The position numbers were made by a program, and so were the translations under genes. A model generated the notes under the pieces. The model did no database searches and was not told where the DNA came from. It saw only the letters and a list, made by a program, of their open reading frames with translations. Source: Phyllobacterium sp. 21LDTY02-6 (lineage in GTDB: Bacteria; Pseudomonadota; Alphaproteobacteria; Rhizobiales; Rhizobiaceae). Taken from it: 64,000 bases of DNA. The stretch covers positions 1,022,755-1,086,754 of the forward strand of contig NZ_JAMJWD020000001.1 of NCBI RefSeq assembly GCF_023554255.2, written 5' to 3'. This document shows, piece after piece, positions 44,063 to 52,984 of this stretch; within the stretch, counting starts at the first letter, position 1, and every line of letters starts with the position of its first letter.

Positions 44063-45163
44063 ATGACCAAGACCCTCGCCTTTGCCGGCAACCTGAACCG
44101 CAATGCGCTTCCCGGGAAGGGCGATGGTATAAATGTCTATGAATTCAACGAACAAACGGGCGATCTTTCACTAGTGAGTGAATACAAGTCCATCGACAAT
44201 CCCGGCTATCTCGCCATCGACGAGAAGCGCAAGCGGCTTTATGCGGCGTCGGAAGTGCCCGAATGGAACGAGAATCTCGTCGTCGCCTTCGACATCGACC
44301 CCGCGCGCGGCGAACTCTCCTACATCAACATGCAATCGGCACTCGGCAATGCGACCTGTCACCTGAGCTTCGACATTGCGCGCGAGACCATATTCGCCTC
44401 CAACTACACGGTAGCGCCCTTGGGCGCCCGACCGGGCAATGCCATCGCGGCACTCGCCATTCGCGGTGATGGCGGGCTTGATCCGGCGTTCGCGGCCTCG
44501 ATTCACGAGGGTCCGAAGGCGATATTGCCGACGCAGAAGCGCCAGCACGGCCATTGCTCCGTTACAAGTCCGGACAATCGCACGCTCTATGTGTGCGACC
44601 TCGGTCTCGATCAGATCATTGCCTATGACATGCCGCACAAAGGGGAGGAGCTTCGCCTTTCGGCCGAACCGGTGACGCAATTGCCGGAGGGGGCGGGGCC
44701 TCGCCATATGGTTTTCCATCCCAATGCCCGGAATGCCTATGTCATAAACGAGCTGAACTCGACGATTTCGGCGCTGGAGCATGATGCCGCTTCGGGGCGC
44801 CTGCGGATCATCCAGACGGTTCCTGCCATTCCGGAGGATTTCACGCAGACCAATACCTGCGCTGAAATCGCCGTAAGCGAAGATGGGCGCTTCCTTTATG
44901 GCTCGAATCGCGGCCATAACAGCATCGTCATCTACCGGATCGAGGCGAACGGCGAACTGTCGCTGGTCGGCTGGCAGCCGTCGCAGGGCATCGGGCCGCG
45001 AAACTTCGTCATCGATCCCTCCGGCCGCTTCATGCTGGTCAGCAATCAGAAGGGCGGCGGTATCGCTGTATTCCGGCGGGATGCGGAGACCGGAAAACTG
45101 GAAGACACGGGCAAGCGTGTCGAACTTGCGACGCCCATGCGCATCGTATTCGGAAGATTCTGA
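44063..45163 (+). CDS. Lactonase-family seven-bladed beta-propeller protein
   Basis: 366-residue cytoplasmic protein related to bacterial 6-phosphogluconolactonase (Pgl/YbhE type). Repeated beta-propeller blades are visible, each near a pattern like DNPGYLAIDEKRKRLYAA, GPRHMVFHPNARNAYVINEL or GPRNFVIDPSGRFMLVSNQ. The Arg and His residues of the lactonase site (KRQHGHCSV, GPRHMVFHP) are present. The family also contains carboxymuconate-cyclase-like members, so activity is not certain. It lies between trkA and the D-amino acid transaminase gene, 11 bases before the latter. No signal peptide. Confidence 0.85.
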   Translation: MTKTLAFAGNLNRNALPGKGDGINVYEFNEQTGDLSLVSEYKSIDNPGYLAIDEKRKRLYAASEVPEWNENLVVAFDIDPARGELSYINMQSALGNATCHLSFDIARETIFASNYTVAPLGARPGNAIAALAIRGDGGLDPAFAASIHEGPKAILPTQKRQHGHCSVTSPDNRTLYVCDLGLDQIIAYDMPHKGEELRLSAEPVTQLPEGAGPRHMVFHPNARNAYVINELNSTISALEHDAASGRLRIIQTVPAIPEDFTQTNTCAEIAVSEDGRFLYGSNRGHNSIVIYRIEANGELSLVGWQPSQGIGPRNFVIDPSGRFMLVSNQKGGGIAVFRRDAETGKLEDTGKRVELATPMRIVFGRF

Positions 45164-45174
45164 GGAGTAGTGAA

Positions 45175-46041
45175 ATGTCGCGCATAGCCTATGTGAATGG
45201 CCAATATGTCAGGCATGCCGATGCCGGCATCCATATCGAGGATCGCGGCTATCAGTTCGCCGATGGCGTCTATGAAGTGTGCGAGGTGGCGCGCGGCAAT
45301 ATCATGGACATGACCCGCCATCTCGATCGACTCGACAGGTCGATGTCCGAACTGAAAATCGGCTGGCCGATGGCTCGGAAAGCGCTGGTGACGGTCATCA
45401 AGGAAGTGGTGCGCCGCAACAGGGTCCATAATGGCCTGGTCTATCTTCAGGTGACGCGCGGCGTGGCGCGGCGCGACCATGTATTTCCTTCGGCGACCAC
45501 CACGCCTGCCATCGTCGTGACGGCGAAGCGGACGGACCCGGCGGCCAGTGCCGCGCGGGCGGCGAAGGGCATAAAGGTCATCACCGTGCCGGAAAACCGC
45601 TGGGAACGCGTCGATATCAAGTCGATAGGGCTGCTTCCCAATGTCATGGCGCGCCAGCAGGCCAAGGAGCAGGGCGCACAGGAAGCGTGGTTCGTCGATC
45701 CGGACGGGACGGTCAAGGAGGGTGCCGCCACCAATGCCTGGATCGTGACCAAAGACGGCACGCTGGTGACGAGGCCGGCCGAGACGGGCATCTTGCGCGG
45801 CATCACCCGCACGACGATATTCGATGTGGCGAAGAAACTAGGACTGACCATCGAGGAACGCGGATTCTCGGTCGAGGAAGCCAGGAATGCGAAGGAAGCC
45901 TTCATGACTGCGGCCACGACGGTCATCATGCCTATCGTTGAAATCGATGGCCATGTAGTCGCCAATGGACATCCCGGCGCCACGACACTTTCCTTGCGGG
46001 AGGCGTTTTTTGACATTGCGGAAAAAACGCCATCCTGTTAA
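45175..46041 (+). CDS. dat: D-amino acid aminotransferase
   Basis: PLP-dependent class IV aminotransferase of 288 residues interconverting D-amino acids and 2-oxo acids, likely supplying D-Glu or D-Ala for peptidoglycan. Family stretches: MSRIAYVNGQYVRHADAGIH and EDRGYQFADGVYEVCEV at the N-terminus, and the PLP Lys in RVDIKSIGLLPNVMARQQA (residues 143-161). The cofactor phosphate loop is in EGAATNAWIV and GILRGITRTTI. Branched-chain aminotransferases and aminodeoxychorismate lyase share the fold, but this arrangement and its place before hfq fit Dat. It starts 11 bases after the lactonase gene. Confidence 0.92.
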   Translation: MSRIAYVNGQYVRHADAGIHIEDRGYQFADGVYEVCEVARGNIMDMTRHLDRLDRSMSELKIGWPMARKALVTVIKEVVRRNRVHNGLVYLQVTRGVARRDHVFPSATTTPAIVVTAKRTDPAASAARAAKGIKVITVPENRWERVDIKSIGLLPNVMARQQAKEQGAQEAWFVDPDGTVKEGAATNAWIVTKDGTLVTRPAETGILRGITRTTIFDVAKKLGLTIEERGFSVEEARNAKEAFMTAATTVIMPIVEIDGHVVANGHPGATTLSLREAFFDIAEKTPSC

Positions 46042-46163
46042 CCCGTGGATGAGGGGACTAAACGACGCTATATCTCCACCTCCTGCCGGTGCGGATAATA
46101 TCCGCGCCTGCTGCCGACATCTGCATGGGACACGTTTGCTGATCGCATAAAAGGACAAAAACA

Positions 46164-46403
46164 ATGGCTGAACGATCGCAGAATCTTCAGGACCTTTTTC
46201 TGAATTCCGTCAGGAAACAGAAGATTTCTCTGACAATTTTCCTCATTAATGGCGTGAAGCTGACGGGGATCGTCACTTCTTTCGATAATTTCTGCGTGCT
46301 CTTGCGCCGCGACGGGCATTCGCAGCTCGTGTATAAACATGCCATCTCGACCATCATGCCAAGCCAGCCGGTGCAGATGTTCGAGGTCGAAGAAAGCGAC
46401 TGA
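46164..46403 (+). CDS. hfq: RNA chaperone Hfq
   Basis: 79-residue Sm-like protein forming a hexamer that pairs small RNAs with messages. Sm1 is [22 protein letters not shown] and Sm2 is the YKHAIST motif near residue 56; [12 protein letters not shown] gives the N-terminal RNA-contact helix. There is little C-terminal tail, as is normal in rhizobia (NrfA type). It has an AAAGGA ribosome site. The hflX start follows by eight bases. Confidence 0.98.
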   Translation: MAERSQNLQDLFLNSVRKQKISLTIFLINGVKLTGIVTSFDNFCVLLRRDGHSQLVYKHAISTIMPSQPVQMFEVEESD

Positions 46404-46411
46404 GACCAGGA

Positions 46412-47812
46412 TTGGCTAAATCTTCAGGGCGTAACTCAAGAAAAACAGACGTAAACGCCGCGGCCGGCACGACGGCTGAAGAACCCACACGGGCTCTCGT
46501 CATCGTGCCGGTATTGCCCTTGCGGTTCAGCGAGGGCGCCAGGAACGACGATTCAGGCGGATATAGCCGCGAATTCCAGCGCAGCGACGAGGCTCGGCTG
46601 GAAGAAGCCATCGGCCTCGCCAAGGCGATCGATCTCGACATCGTATTTTCCGACATCGTCCAGGTCGCCGCGCCCCGGCCGGCGACCCTGCTCGGCACGG
46701 GCAAGGTGGAGACCATTGCCGAGATCGTGAAAGGCAATCACGCGGAACTCGTCATCGTCGATCACGCGCTTACGCCCGTTCAGCAACGGAACCTCGAAAA
46801 GGAATGGAACGCCAAGGTGCTGGATCGCACCGGGCTGATCCTCGAGATTTTCGGCCGTCGAGCCCAGACCAAGGAGGGCGCGCTGCAGGTGGAGCTTGCC
46901 CACCTTACCTACCAGAAGGGGCGTCTCGTTCGAAGCTGGACCCATCTTGAGCGCCAGCGCGGCGGTGGCGGCTTCCTCGGCGGTCCCGGTGAAACCCAGA
47001 TCGAGGCCGATCGGCGGGCGCTGCAGGAAAAGATCCTGCGCATCAAGCGCGAGCTCGAAACCGTGGTGCGGACGCGCAGCCTGCATCGAAGCAAGCGCAA
47101 GAAGGTGCCGCATCCGGTCGTCGCCCTCGTCGGCTATACCAATGCCGGCAAATCGACCCTGTTCAATCGCATGACCGGCGCGGGCGTGGTGGCCGAGGAC
47201 ATGCTGTTTGCGACCCTCGACCCGACGCTGCGCCGCATCAGGCTGGAACATGGCGAGACGATCATCCTGTCCGATACGGTCGGATTCATCTCCAACCTGC
47301 CGACGCATCTTGTCGCCGCTTTCCGCGCGACATTGGAAGAAGTGGTCGAGGCGGACCTGATCCTGCACATCCGCGATATCTCCGATCCGGATACGGCCGC
47401 CCAGGCCGAGGACGTCCACGCGATCATGGCGAGCCTCGGCATCGAGAGGGGCGATACGCGCCGCATCATCGAGGTCTGGAACAAGATCGATCTTCTGGAC
47501 GATGCGGGCAGGGAGGCGGCTCATCGCTTGAGCGCGGCATCGGTCGGCGACGAACATCCGCTGCCGGTTTCGGCCGTCACCGGCGAAGGCGTCGACGTGC
47601 TCCTGCGGGAGATCGAGAACCGCATCGCCGGGAAGCTGCAGCGCATCACCATCACGCTGAACCAGCATCAATTGCGGCTGGTGGACTGGGTTTATCAGCA
47701 CGCGAGCAATGTGGATCGGACAGATCTGGAGGATGGCTCCGTCAAGATCAGCATGGACATGACCGCGACGTCGAAACAGGGGCTGGAAGAAAAGCTCGGC
47801 CAGCCGATATAG
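46412..47812 (+). CDS. hflX: Ribosome-associated GTPase HflX
   Basis: 466-residue GTPase that splits stalled ribosomes. The N-terminal HflX domain includes DIVFSDIVQVAAPRPATLLG and the glycine-rich GGGGFLGGPGETQIEADRR. The G domain has G1 VGYTNAGKSTLFNRM, G3 DTVGFI, G4 NKIDLLD and G5 VSAVTGEG. The start appears to be TTG at 46412 just after an AGGA; no ATG fits upstream. The hfq-hflX pair is conserved. It is convergent with mazG across a four-base gap. Confidence 0.95.
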   Translation: MAKSSGRNSRKTDVNAAAGTTAEEPTRALVIVPVLPLRFSEGARNDDSGGYSREFQRSDEARLEEAIGLAKAIDLDIVFSDIVQVAAPRPATLLGTGKVETIAEIVKGNHAELVIVDHALTPVQQRNLEKEWNAKVLDRTGLILEIFGRRAQTKEGALQVELAHLTYQKGRLVRSWTHLERQRGGGGFLGGPGETQIEADRRALQEKILRIKRELETVVRTRSLHRSKRKKVPHPVVALVGYTNAGKSTLFNRMTGAGVVAEDMLFATLDPTLRRIRLEHGETIILSDTVGFISNLPTHLVAAFRATLEEVVEADLILHIRDISDPDTAAQAEDVHAIMASLGIERGDTRRIIEVWNKIDLLDDAGREAAHRLSAASVGDEHPLPVSAVTGEGVDVLLREIENRIAGKLQRITITLNQHQLRLVDWVYQHASNVDRTDLEDGSVKISMDMTATSKQGLEEKLGQPI

Positions 47813-47816
47813 GCGA

Positions 47817-48638
47817 TCAGGTCCGGCCTTTTGCCGCGATCCAGAGTTCCTCCATTTCGTCGAGCGTCGCATCTTCCAGCGGCTGGCCGCGCTCGCTCAG
47901 CTTCCGCTCGATGAAATGAAACCTCGACCGGAATTTCTCGTTGGTCCCGCGCAGGGCGCTTTCCGGCTCCAGGTCGAGATGCCGGCCAAGATTGACCATG
48001 GCAAAAAGCAGATCGCCATATTCGTCCTTGGCCCGTTCCGTATCGCCGCTGGCGATCTCGTGCCGCAACTCGGCGATTTCTTCTTCGATCTTGTCGAGTA
48101 TGGGGGCGGCTTCAGACCAGTCGAAACCCACTTTCGCCGCCTTCTGCTGAAGTTTCAGCGCCCGCATCAGGGCAGGAAAGCCATGCGGCACATCATCCAG
48201 ATATCCAGCCGCTTCATGCGACGTCAGGCCAAGCTCGCTGCGGCGTTCGCGGCGCTCGCGTTTTTCCTCCGCCTTGATCTTGTCCCACATGCCCTTGGCC
48301 ATGCCGGCGCCGCGCGCCTGCTCGTCGCCGAAGACATGCGGATGGCGGCGGATCATCTTGTTCGTGATGGCCTGGACGACGTCGCCGAAATCGAAAGCGT
48401 CGATCTCTTCCGCCATGCGCGCATGAAAAACCACCTGCAGCAGGAGGTCGCCCAGTTCTTCGCGAAGATCGTCGAGATCGTCCCGTTCGATGGCGTCAGC
48501 CACCTCGAACGCCTCTTCGAGCGTATAGGGCGCGATGGAGCGGAACGTCTGCTCGATGTCCCACGGGCAGCCGGTGACGGGAGTGCGAAGCGCAGCCATG
48601 ATGTCGAGCAGGCGCGCAATGTCTCGAGATGGTTTCAT
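47817..48638 (-). CDS. mazG: Nucleoside triphosphate pyrophosphohydrolase MazG
   Basis: House-cleaning NTP pyrophosphohydrolase of 273 residues. Two MazG domains are visible: the first from GCPWDIEQTFRSIAPYTLEE with EEAFEVADAIERDDLDDLREELGD carrying the metal-binding ExxE and ExxD, the second near DEYGDLLFAMVNLGRHLDL. I chose the ATG at 48638 (MKPSRDIARLLDIM), the family start; the frame extends to 48761 without similarity. It is convergent with hflX. Confidence 0.95.
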   Translation of the reverse strand: MKPSRDIARLLDIMAALRTPVTGCPWDIEQTFRSIAPYTLEEAFEVADAIERDDLDDLREELGDLLLQVVFHARMAEEIDAFDFGDVVQAITNKMIRRHPHVFGDEQARGAGMAKGMWDKIKAEEKRERRERRSELGLTSHEAAGYLDDVPHGFPALMRALKLQQKAAKVGFDWSEAAPILDKIEEEIAELRHEIASGDTERAKDEYGDLLFAMVNLGRHLDLEPESALRGTNEKFRSRFHFIERKLSERGQPLEDATLDEMEELWIAAKGRT

Positions 48639-48774
48639 TGAACAGTGATAGGCCAGCCGGGGGCAGGGCACCATAAAAGCCCTTGTCGCCGATCGGCTTG
48701 TCCACAGCTCTTGCTGCGCCTCCCGTTGCCGCAAGTTGAGGATCTGCTTTTCAATGCACACCGGACGATGTTAC

Positions 48775-48789
48775 GTTCGTGCTATGTTC
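48775..48789. promoter_or_regulatory. LexA operator (SOS box) upstream of the UvrD-like helicase gene
   Basis: GTTCGTGCTATGTTC is a second exact GTTC-N7-GTTC match in this window. It lies 41-55 bases upstream of the helicase start, in the right place to block transcription initiation. With the lexA site, it predicts that this helicase belongs to the SOS regulon. Confidence 0.78.
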
Positions 48790-48829
48790 CAGGTGATTCT
48801 CCGCAGGGGATCCGTGTGCCGGAGATCCA

Positions 48830-50893
48830 ATGGCCGCATATCTTGAAAAGCTGAATGAAGCGCAGCGCAGCGCCGTCGAGTTCGGCGTCGCAGAGGGAGC
48901 CATCGCGGGTCCCTTGCTCATCATCGCGGGCGCAGGGTCGGGGAAGACCAACACGCTCGCGCATCGCGTCGCCCATCTCATCGTCAATGGCGTCGATCCC
49001 TCGCGCATACTGCTGATGACGTTCTCCCGGCGCGCGGCGACGGAAATGGCGCGGCGGGTGGAGCATATCTGCCGCCAGGTGCTGGGCGCAAATGGCAGCC
49101 TCTATAGCGATGCACTGGAATGGTCCGGCACGTTCCACGGCATTGGCGCCCGGATATTGCGGGATTATGCCGAGCAGTTGTCGCTCGACCGCGACTTCAC
49201 GATCCACGACCGCGAGGATTCGGCCGATCTGATGAACCTCGTCCGGCATGAGCTCGGCTTTTCGAAGACCGAAAGCCGGTTCCCGACGAAATCGACATGC
49301 CTGGCGATCTATTCGCGCGTCGTCAATTCGGAGCGGCAGCTCGCGGAGGTGCTCAAGGAGCATTATCCCTGGTGCGGCAACTGGAACGATCAGCTGCGGG
49401 AGCTCTTCGGCGGCTATGTGGCCGCCAAACAGGCGCAGAATGTGCTCGATTACGACGATCTTCTGCTCTACTGGGCGCAAATGGTCGGCGATCCTCTGCT
49501 GGCCGAGGATGTCGGCTCGAGGTTCGACCACATACTGGTCGATGAATACCAGGATACGAACCGGTTGCAGGCCTCCATCCTGCTGGCGCTCAAGCCGGGC
49601 GGCAAGGGTATTACCGTCGTCGGCGACGATGCCCAGTCCATCTACTCGTTCCGGTCGGCGGAAGTGCGCAATATTCTGGACTTTCCAGCCGCCTTCTCCC
49701 CGAGCGCCGAGGTCATCACGCTCGACCGCAATTATCGCTCGACCGAACCGATCCTCAAGGCCGCCAATGCGGTGATCGACCTTGCATCGGAGCGGTTCAC
49801 CAAGAACCTGTGGACGGAGCGCCAGTCAGCGGCGCGGCCACGGCTCGTTACGGTACGCGACGAGACCGAACAGGCCCGCTACATCGTCGAAGAAGTGCTG
49901 GAAAATCGGGAGACGGGGGCGCTGCTGAAGGAGCAGGCGGTGCTCTTCCGCACCTCCCATCACAGCGGAACGCTGGAGATCGAGCTGACGCGGCGCAATA
50001 TTCCCTTCGTGAAATTCGGCGGGTTGAAATTTCTCGACAGCAGCCATGTCAAGGATACGCTCGCGGCGCTTCGCTTCGTCCAGAACCCGCGTGACCGGGT
50101 GGCCGGGTTTCGGCTGATGCAGCTCATTCCCGGCATCGGTCCGGGCTCGGCGCAGCGGGTACTCGACCAGATGGCGGAAGCAGCGGATCCGCTCGCGGCG
50201 CTTTCGGCCATTTCGGGTCCGCCCCGCGCCAGCGGTGAGGACTGGCAGCAATTCGTCGAGTTGCTGCAGTCCCTGCATGGCAGCAACACGCCCTGGCCGA
50301 CGGAGATAGACCGGATCCGTGCCTGGTACGAGCCTCATCTGGAACGGCGCTACGAGGACGCCTCCATGCGCCTTGCGGATATATTGCAGCTAGAGCAGAT
50401 CGCGGCGGGATACAATTCCCGCCAACGTTTCCTGACCGAACTGACGCTCGATCCGCCCGACGCCACCAGCGACCAGTCGGGGGTGCCATCGCGCGACGAG
50501 GACTATCTGATCCTCTCGACGATCCACTCCGCCAAGGGGCAGGAATGGAAGTCGGTCTATCTTCTCAACGTCGTCGATGGCTGCATGCCTTCGGATCTCG
50601 GCGCCGGCTCCCGCCCGGAACTGGAGGAGGAGCGGCGCCTGCTCTATGTTGCGATGACGCGAGCCCGGGACGATCTGCACCTCGTCGTGCCGCAGCGGTT
50701 TTTCACCCACGGCCAGAATGCGCAAGGCGACAGGCACGTCTACGCATCGCGCACGCGGTTCATTCCGGCGACATTGCTGCAGTATTTCGAATGTTCAAGC
50801 TGGCCGAAGGTTCGCGCATCCAGCGAGCGGGAGCAGGCGGCGCGCAGCGTGCGGGTCGATATCGGCGCCCGAATGCGCGGTATGTGGTCCTGA
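48830..50893 (+). CDS. UvrD/Rep-family ATP-dependent DNA helicase
   Basis: Superfamily 1A 3'-5' helicase of 687 residues with all motifs: I AGAGSGKTNTL, Ia MTFSRRAATEM, II LVDEYQDTNRLQ, III VVGDDAQSIYSFRSA, IV LDRNYRSTEP, V STIHSAKGQEWKSVYLLNV and VI RRLLYVAMTRARDD. It is shorter in its C-terminal part than typical UvrD, and its motif VI tail lacks the PcrA-type tudor end. It is probably an accessory repair helicase rather than the main UvrD; related genomes carry several. A perfect LexA box lies just upstream. It begins after an AGATCC-like, weak ribosome site. Confidence 0.92.
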   Translation: MAAYLEKLNEAQRSAVEFGVAEGAIAGPLLIIAGAGSGKTNTLAHRVAHLIVNGVDPSRILLMTFSRRAATEMARRVEHICRQVLGANGSLYSDALEWSGTFHGIGARILRDYAEQLSLDRDFTIHDREDSADLMNLVRHELGFSKTESRFPTKSTCLAIYSRVVNSERQLAEVLKEHYPWCGNWNDQLRELFGGYVAAKQAQNVLDYDDLLLYWAQMVGDPLLAEDVGSRFDHILVDEYQDTNRLQASILLALKPGGKGITVVGDDAQSIYSFRSAEVRNILDFPAAFSPSAEVITLDRNYRSTEPILKAANAVIDLASERFTKNLWTERQSAARPRLVTVRDETEQARYIVEEVLENRETGALLKEQAVLFRTSHHSGTLEIELTRRNIPFVKFGGLKFLDSSHVKDTLAALRFVQNPRDRVAGFRLMQLIPGIGPGSAQRVLDQMAEAADPLAALSAISGPPRASGEDWQQFVELLQSLHGSNTPWPTEIDRIRAWYEPHLERRYEDASMRLADILQLEQIAAGYNSRQRFLTELTLDPPDATSDQSGVPSRDEDYLILSTIHSAKGQEWKSVYLLNVVDGCMPSDLGAGSRPELEEERRLLYVAMTRARDDLHLVVPQRFFTHGQNAQGDRHVYASRTRFIPATLLQYFECSSWPKVRASSEREQAARSVRVDIGARMRGMWS

Positions 50894-50903
50894 TACCGGA
50901 CCT

Positions 50904-51236
50904 CTAGTGGCGTTCCGTCGGCCTCTTCTGCTCGGTTGGCTTCTGCTTGCCCGCAGGGGCCGAACCATGGTCCAGCAGGGTGATGCTGTCGAATTTCGAA
51001 TAGAGTTCGTTGGCCAGGTGCTCATTGGCCAATTCCCGGCGAATGGCCATCCTCACCAGTATATCCTTGTTCTTGATGCCCTGGTCGAACAGCATCATGA
51101 CGGTGCGGGCGAGCCGATTGGCGTTTTCGTGCTCGCGGTGATCCCGTCCCAGCTTGAGGGAGGCGGTCTTGTGAGCCTCGCTCATGATCTGCCAGTCTTC
51201 GTCCGTATATTGCTCGAAATGAGGCTGCTTCGGCAT
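50904..51236 (-). CDS. Small conserved-looking protein, unknown function
   Basis: 110 residues, not recognised. The N-terminus is acidic and aromatic (MPKQPHFEQYTDEDWQIMSE), the middle is helical and rich in Arg, Glu and His (LGRDHREHENANRLARTVMM, then ILVRMAIRRELANEHLANEL), and the tail is polar with Lys/Thr/Pro repeats. No membrane segment or signal peptide. The ATG at 51236 follows GGAG at fair spacing; an upstream ATG at 51272 is also possible. It is convergent with the helicase gene across ten bases. Confidence 0.65.
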   Translation of the reverse strand: MPKQPHFEQYTDEDWQIMSEAHKTASLKLGRDHREHENANRLARTVMMLFDQGIKNKDILVRMAIRRELANEHLANELYSKFDSITLLDHGSAPAGKQKPTEQKRPTERH

Positions 51237-51433
51237 GGTGTTACCGCTCCGCGCGTCAGGACTGCCATCCATGCTAACAGACGGAAGGCGCTTTGGTAAA
51301 TAACGAAGGGGTGTAGACCGTTCCGCGTGATTGCCGGGCCGGGCGACGAAATGCTATCGGCATCTGCGCGCCGCCTGTAAGCTCTGGCGAGGGCCGGCCG
51401 ACGGCACATAGCGAATGAGGAGAAGACCGGATC

Positions 51434-52024
51434 GTGGCGGGAAATACAACAGGATGGGGCAGGGCGGCCGGCCTGGTCGTCGGGGCACTGGCGGCAATGA
51501 TTGCTGCGAGCAACGGCGCGCGAGCCGAACGGATCGCGATCTGTCATGGCTATGGCTGCCACTTTCGTACATCGCTCACATTGTCGAATGCGGATCGGGC
51601 GCGCATAGCCGCGATCATGGCCGGTGGAAAGGCTTCACCGGCCGCCGAGCGCAATGCCACGCGCCGGGCGGTGCAATATTTCGAACGGCGCGGCACGGCG
51701 GCAATAGGCATCCGGGACAGGCCGAAGATGGAGTTCGGCAAGGGCCGGGAGAAGGGCCAGATGGATTGCGTCGATGAATCGACAAATACCGGCCGGTTCC
51801 TGAAATATCTCAAGCAGAATGGCATGCTGCGGTTTCACGTTCCCGCCAATCGCGCATCGCGGGGCAATTTCATCGATGGACGTTACCCGCATTTCACCGC
51901 CGTCATGGTCGATCGCGCCGGATCGTCCTGGGCCGTCGATTCCTGGTACGAGCCCGGCGGCGGACTGCCGGATATCATGCCGCTCAGCCGCTGGAAGCAG
52001 CGAGGCTATGGCGGGCAGCGCTGA
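51434..52024 (+). CDS. Exported protein with putative Cys/His/Asp hydrolase triad
   Basis: 196 residues, start GTG at 51434 after GGAGA. Residues 1-31 form a signal peptide (GLVVGALAAMIAASNGARA). A CHGYGC pair (Cys37, Cys42) follows and could form a disulfide. The second half has the order Cys112 (GQMDCVDESTNT), His153 (YPHFTAVMVD) and Asp169 (SWAVDSWYEP). That is the order and context expected for papain-like or transglutaminase-like hydrolases. I do not recognise a named family. The neighbours (orphan gene, LysR gene) give no functional hint. Confidence 0.75.
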   Translation: MAGNTTGWGRAAGLVVGALAAMIAASNGARAERIAICHGYGCHFRTSLTLSNADRARIAAIMAGGKASPAAERNATRRAVQYFERRGTAAIGIRDRPKMEFGKGREKGQMDCVDESTNTGRFLKYLKQNGMLRFHVPANRASRGNFIDGRYPHFTAVMVDRAGSSWAVDSWYEPGGGLPDIMPLSRWKQRGYGGQR

Positions 52025-52046
52025 CCGGCCGCGAATTCCCGGCTAG

Positions 52047-52943
52047 CTAGCCGGTCGTCTGCAGCACGCAGGTCGGCTTGATGCTGGCCTTGCGGTGCTC
52101 CCTGAAGGCTGCGGTGATGGCGCGCAACGTCTCCTTCGTTCGCGGGTCGGAAAGGGAGGAGTGGAGCACGATCTCGAGCGATGGCAGCGGCGGCAGGGAA
52201 AGCACGTCGCCGATATCGACAGCCTCGGGCGGAGCAAGGCGATAGGGATAGGCAGCGACCGCCAGGCCGGCGGATACCGCGGCGGCGATGGCAGACGTGC
52301 CGCCGACGAAGACTTCGACCCAGGGAATGCAGGCGCGGTCGAGCAGGCGCGTGGCGACATCCCTCACCGCGCAGTGGGGCGAAAGCGTCGCCAGCGGCAG
52401 GGGTTCGCCGAGCCGGTGCTCGAAATCCGGTGAGGCGAACCAGCCGAAATGTTCGGGCCCGAGAATTTCCCCGTCGCGGCGGTCGTCGTCACTGCGAATG
52501 ATGACGGCGTCGAGCGTGCCTTCCTCGAAGGAATCCAGCAGCGCACGCGAATTATCCAGCAACACTTCGATCGTCAGCGCCGGGTCGAGCGATTTCAGCC
52601 GCGCCAGCAATGTCGGAACCTCGGGCCCCATGACGTGGCTGGCGATCCCGAGCCTGAAGCGACGCCGGGTGGCAGTCAATCCGGCAATGGCCCGCTCATG
52701 CGCCGCCAGGAATTCGCGCGCCGACTGGATGAATATCTGGCCCTGCGCAGAGAGGCGCACCTGGCGCGGCGTCCTCTCGATCAGCTTTTGCGAGAGCCGG
52801 TCCTCCAACCGCTTGAGCTTCACGCTGATGGCGCCTTGCGTGGTTCCTAGAGCCTCGGCCGCGCGGGTGAAGCTGCGGTGCTCGGCTATCATCACAAAGG
52901 CCCGAACAGCATCGACTTCCAGTATGGTCACACTGCTATCCAT
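52047..52943 (-). CDS. LysR-family transcriptional regulator
   Basis: 298 residues. The N-terminal winged HTH is AVRAFVMIAEHRSFTRAAEA with LGTTQGAISVKLKRLEDRLS, and a periplasmic-binding-protein-like effector domain starts near residue 90 (RRFRLGIASHVMGPEVPTLL). It is divergent from the DHA2 exporter gene, separated by about 150 bases, the classic arrangement in which a LysR protein controls its neighbour. Effector unknown; a substrate of the pump is a natural guess. Confidence 0.93.
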   Translation of the reverse strand: MDSSVTILEVDAVRAFVMIAEHRSFTRAAEALGTTQGAISVKLKRLEDRLSQKLIERTPRQVRLSAQGQIFIQSAREFLAAHERAIAGLTATRRRFRLGIASHVMGPEVPTLLARLKSLDPALTIEVLLDNSRALLDSFEEGTLDAVIIRSDDDRRDGEILGPEHFGWFASPDFEHRLGEPLPLATLSPHCAVRDVATRLLDRACIPWVEVFVGGTSAIAAAVSAGLAVAAYPYRLAPPEAVDIGDVLSLPPLPSLEIVLHSSLSDPRTKETLRAITAAFREHRKASIKPTCVLQTTG

Positions 52944-52970
52944 TCAATTTTGTTGTCACTGAAATAGTCT

Positions 52971-52984
52971 GACATTCGATTGTC
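52971..52984. promoter_or_regulatory. Candidate LysR-type binding site between the LysR and exporter genes
   Basis: GACATTCGATTGTC has inverted GACA/TGTC ends around six bases and lies 28-41 bases upstream of the LysR gene start, in the divergent promoter region. It is the only clear short dyad there. Assignment is tentative because many LysR sites match only T-N11-A. Confidence 0.3.

Noticed and set aside
46091-46105. Short palindrome between dat and hfq as a terminator
   Set aside because: GCGGATAATATCCGC is only a seven-bp stem with a single-base centre and no T-run; it may be chance.
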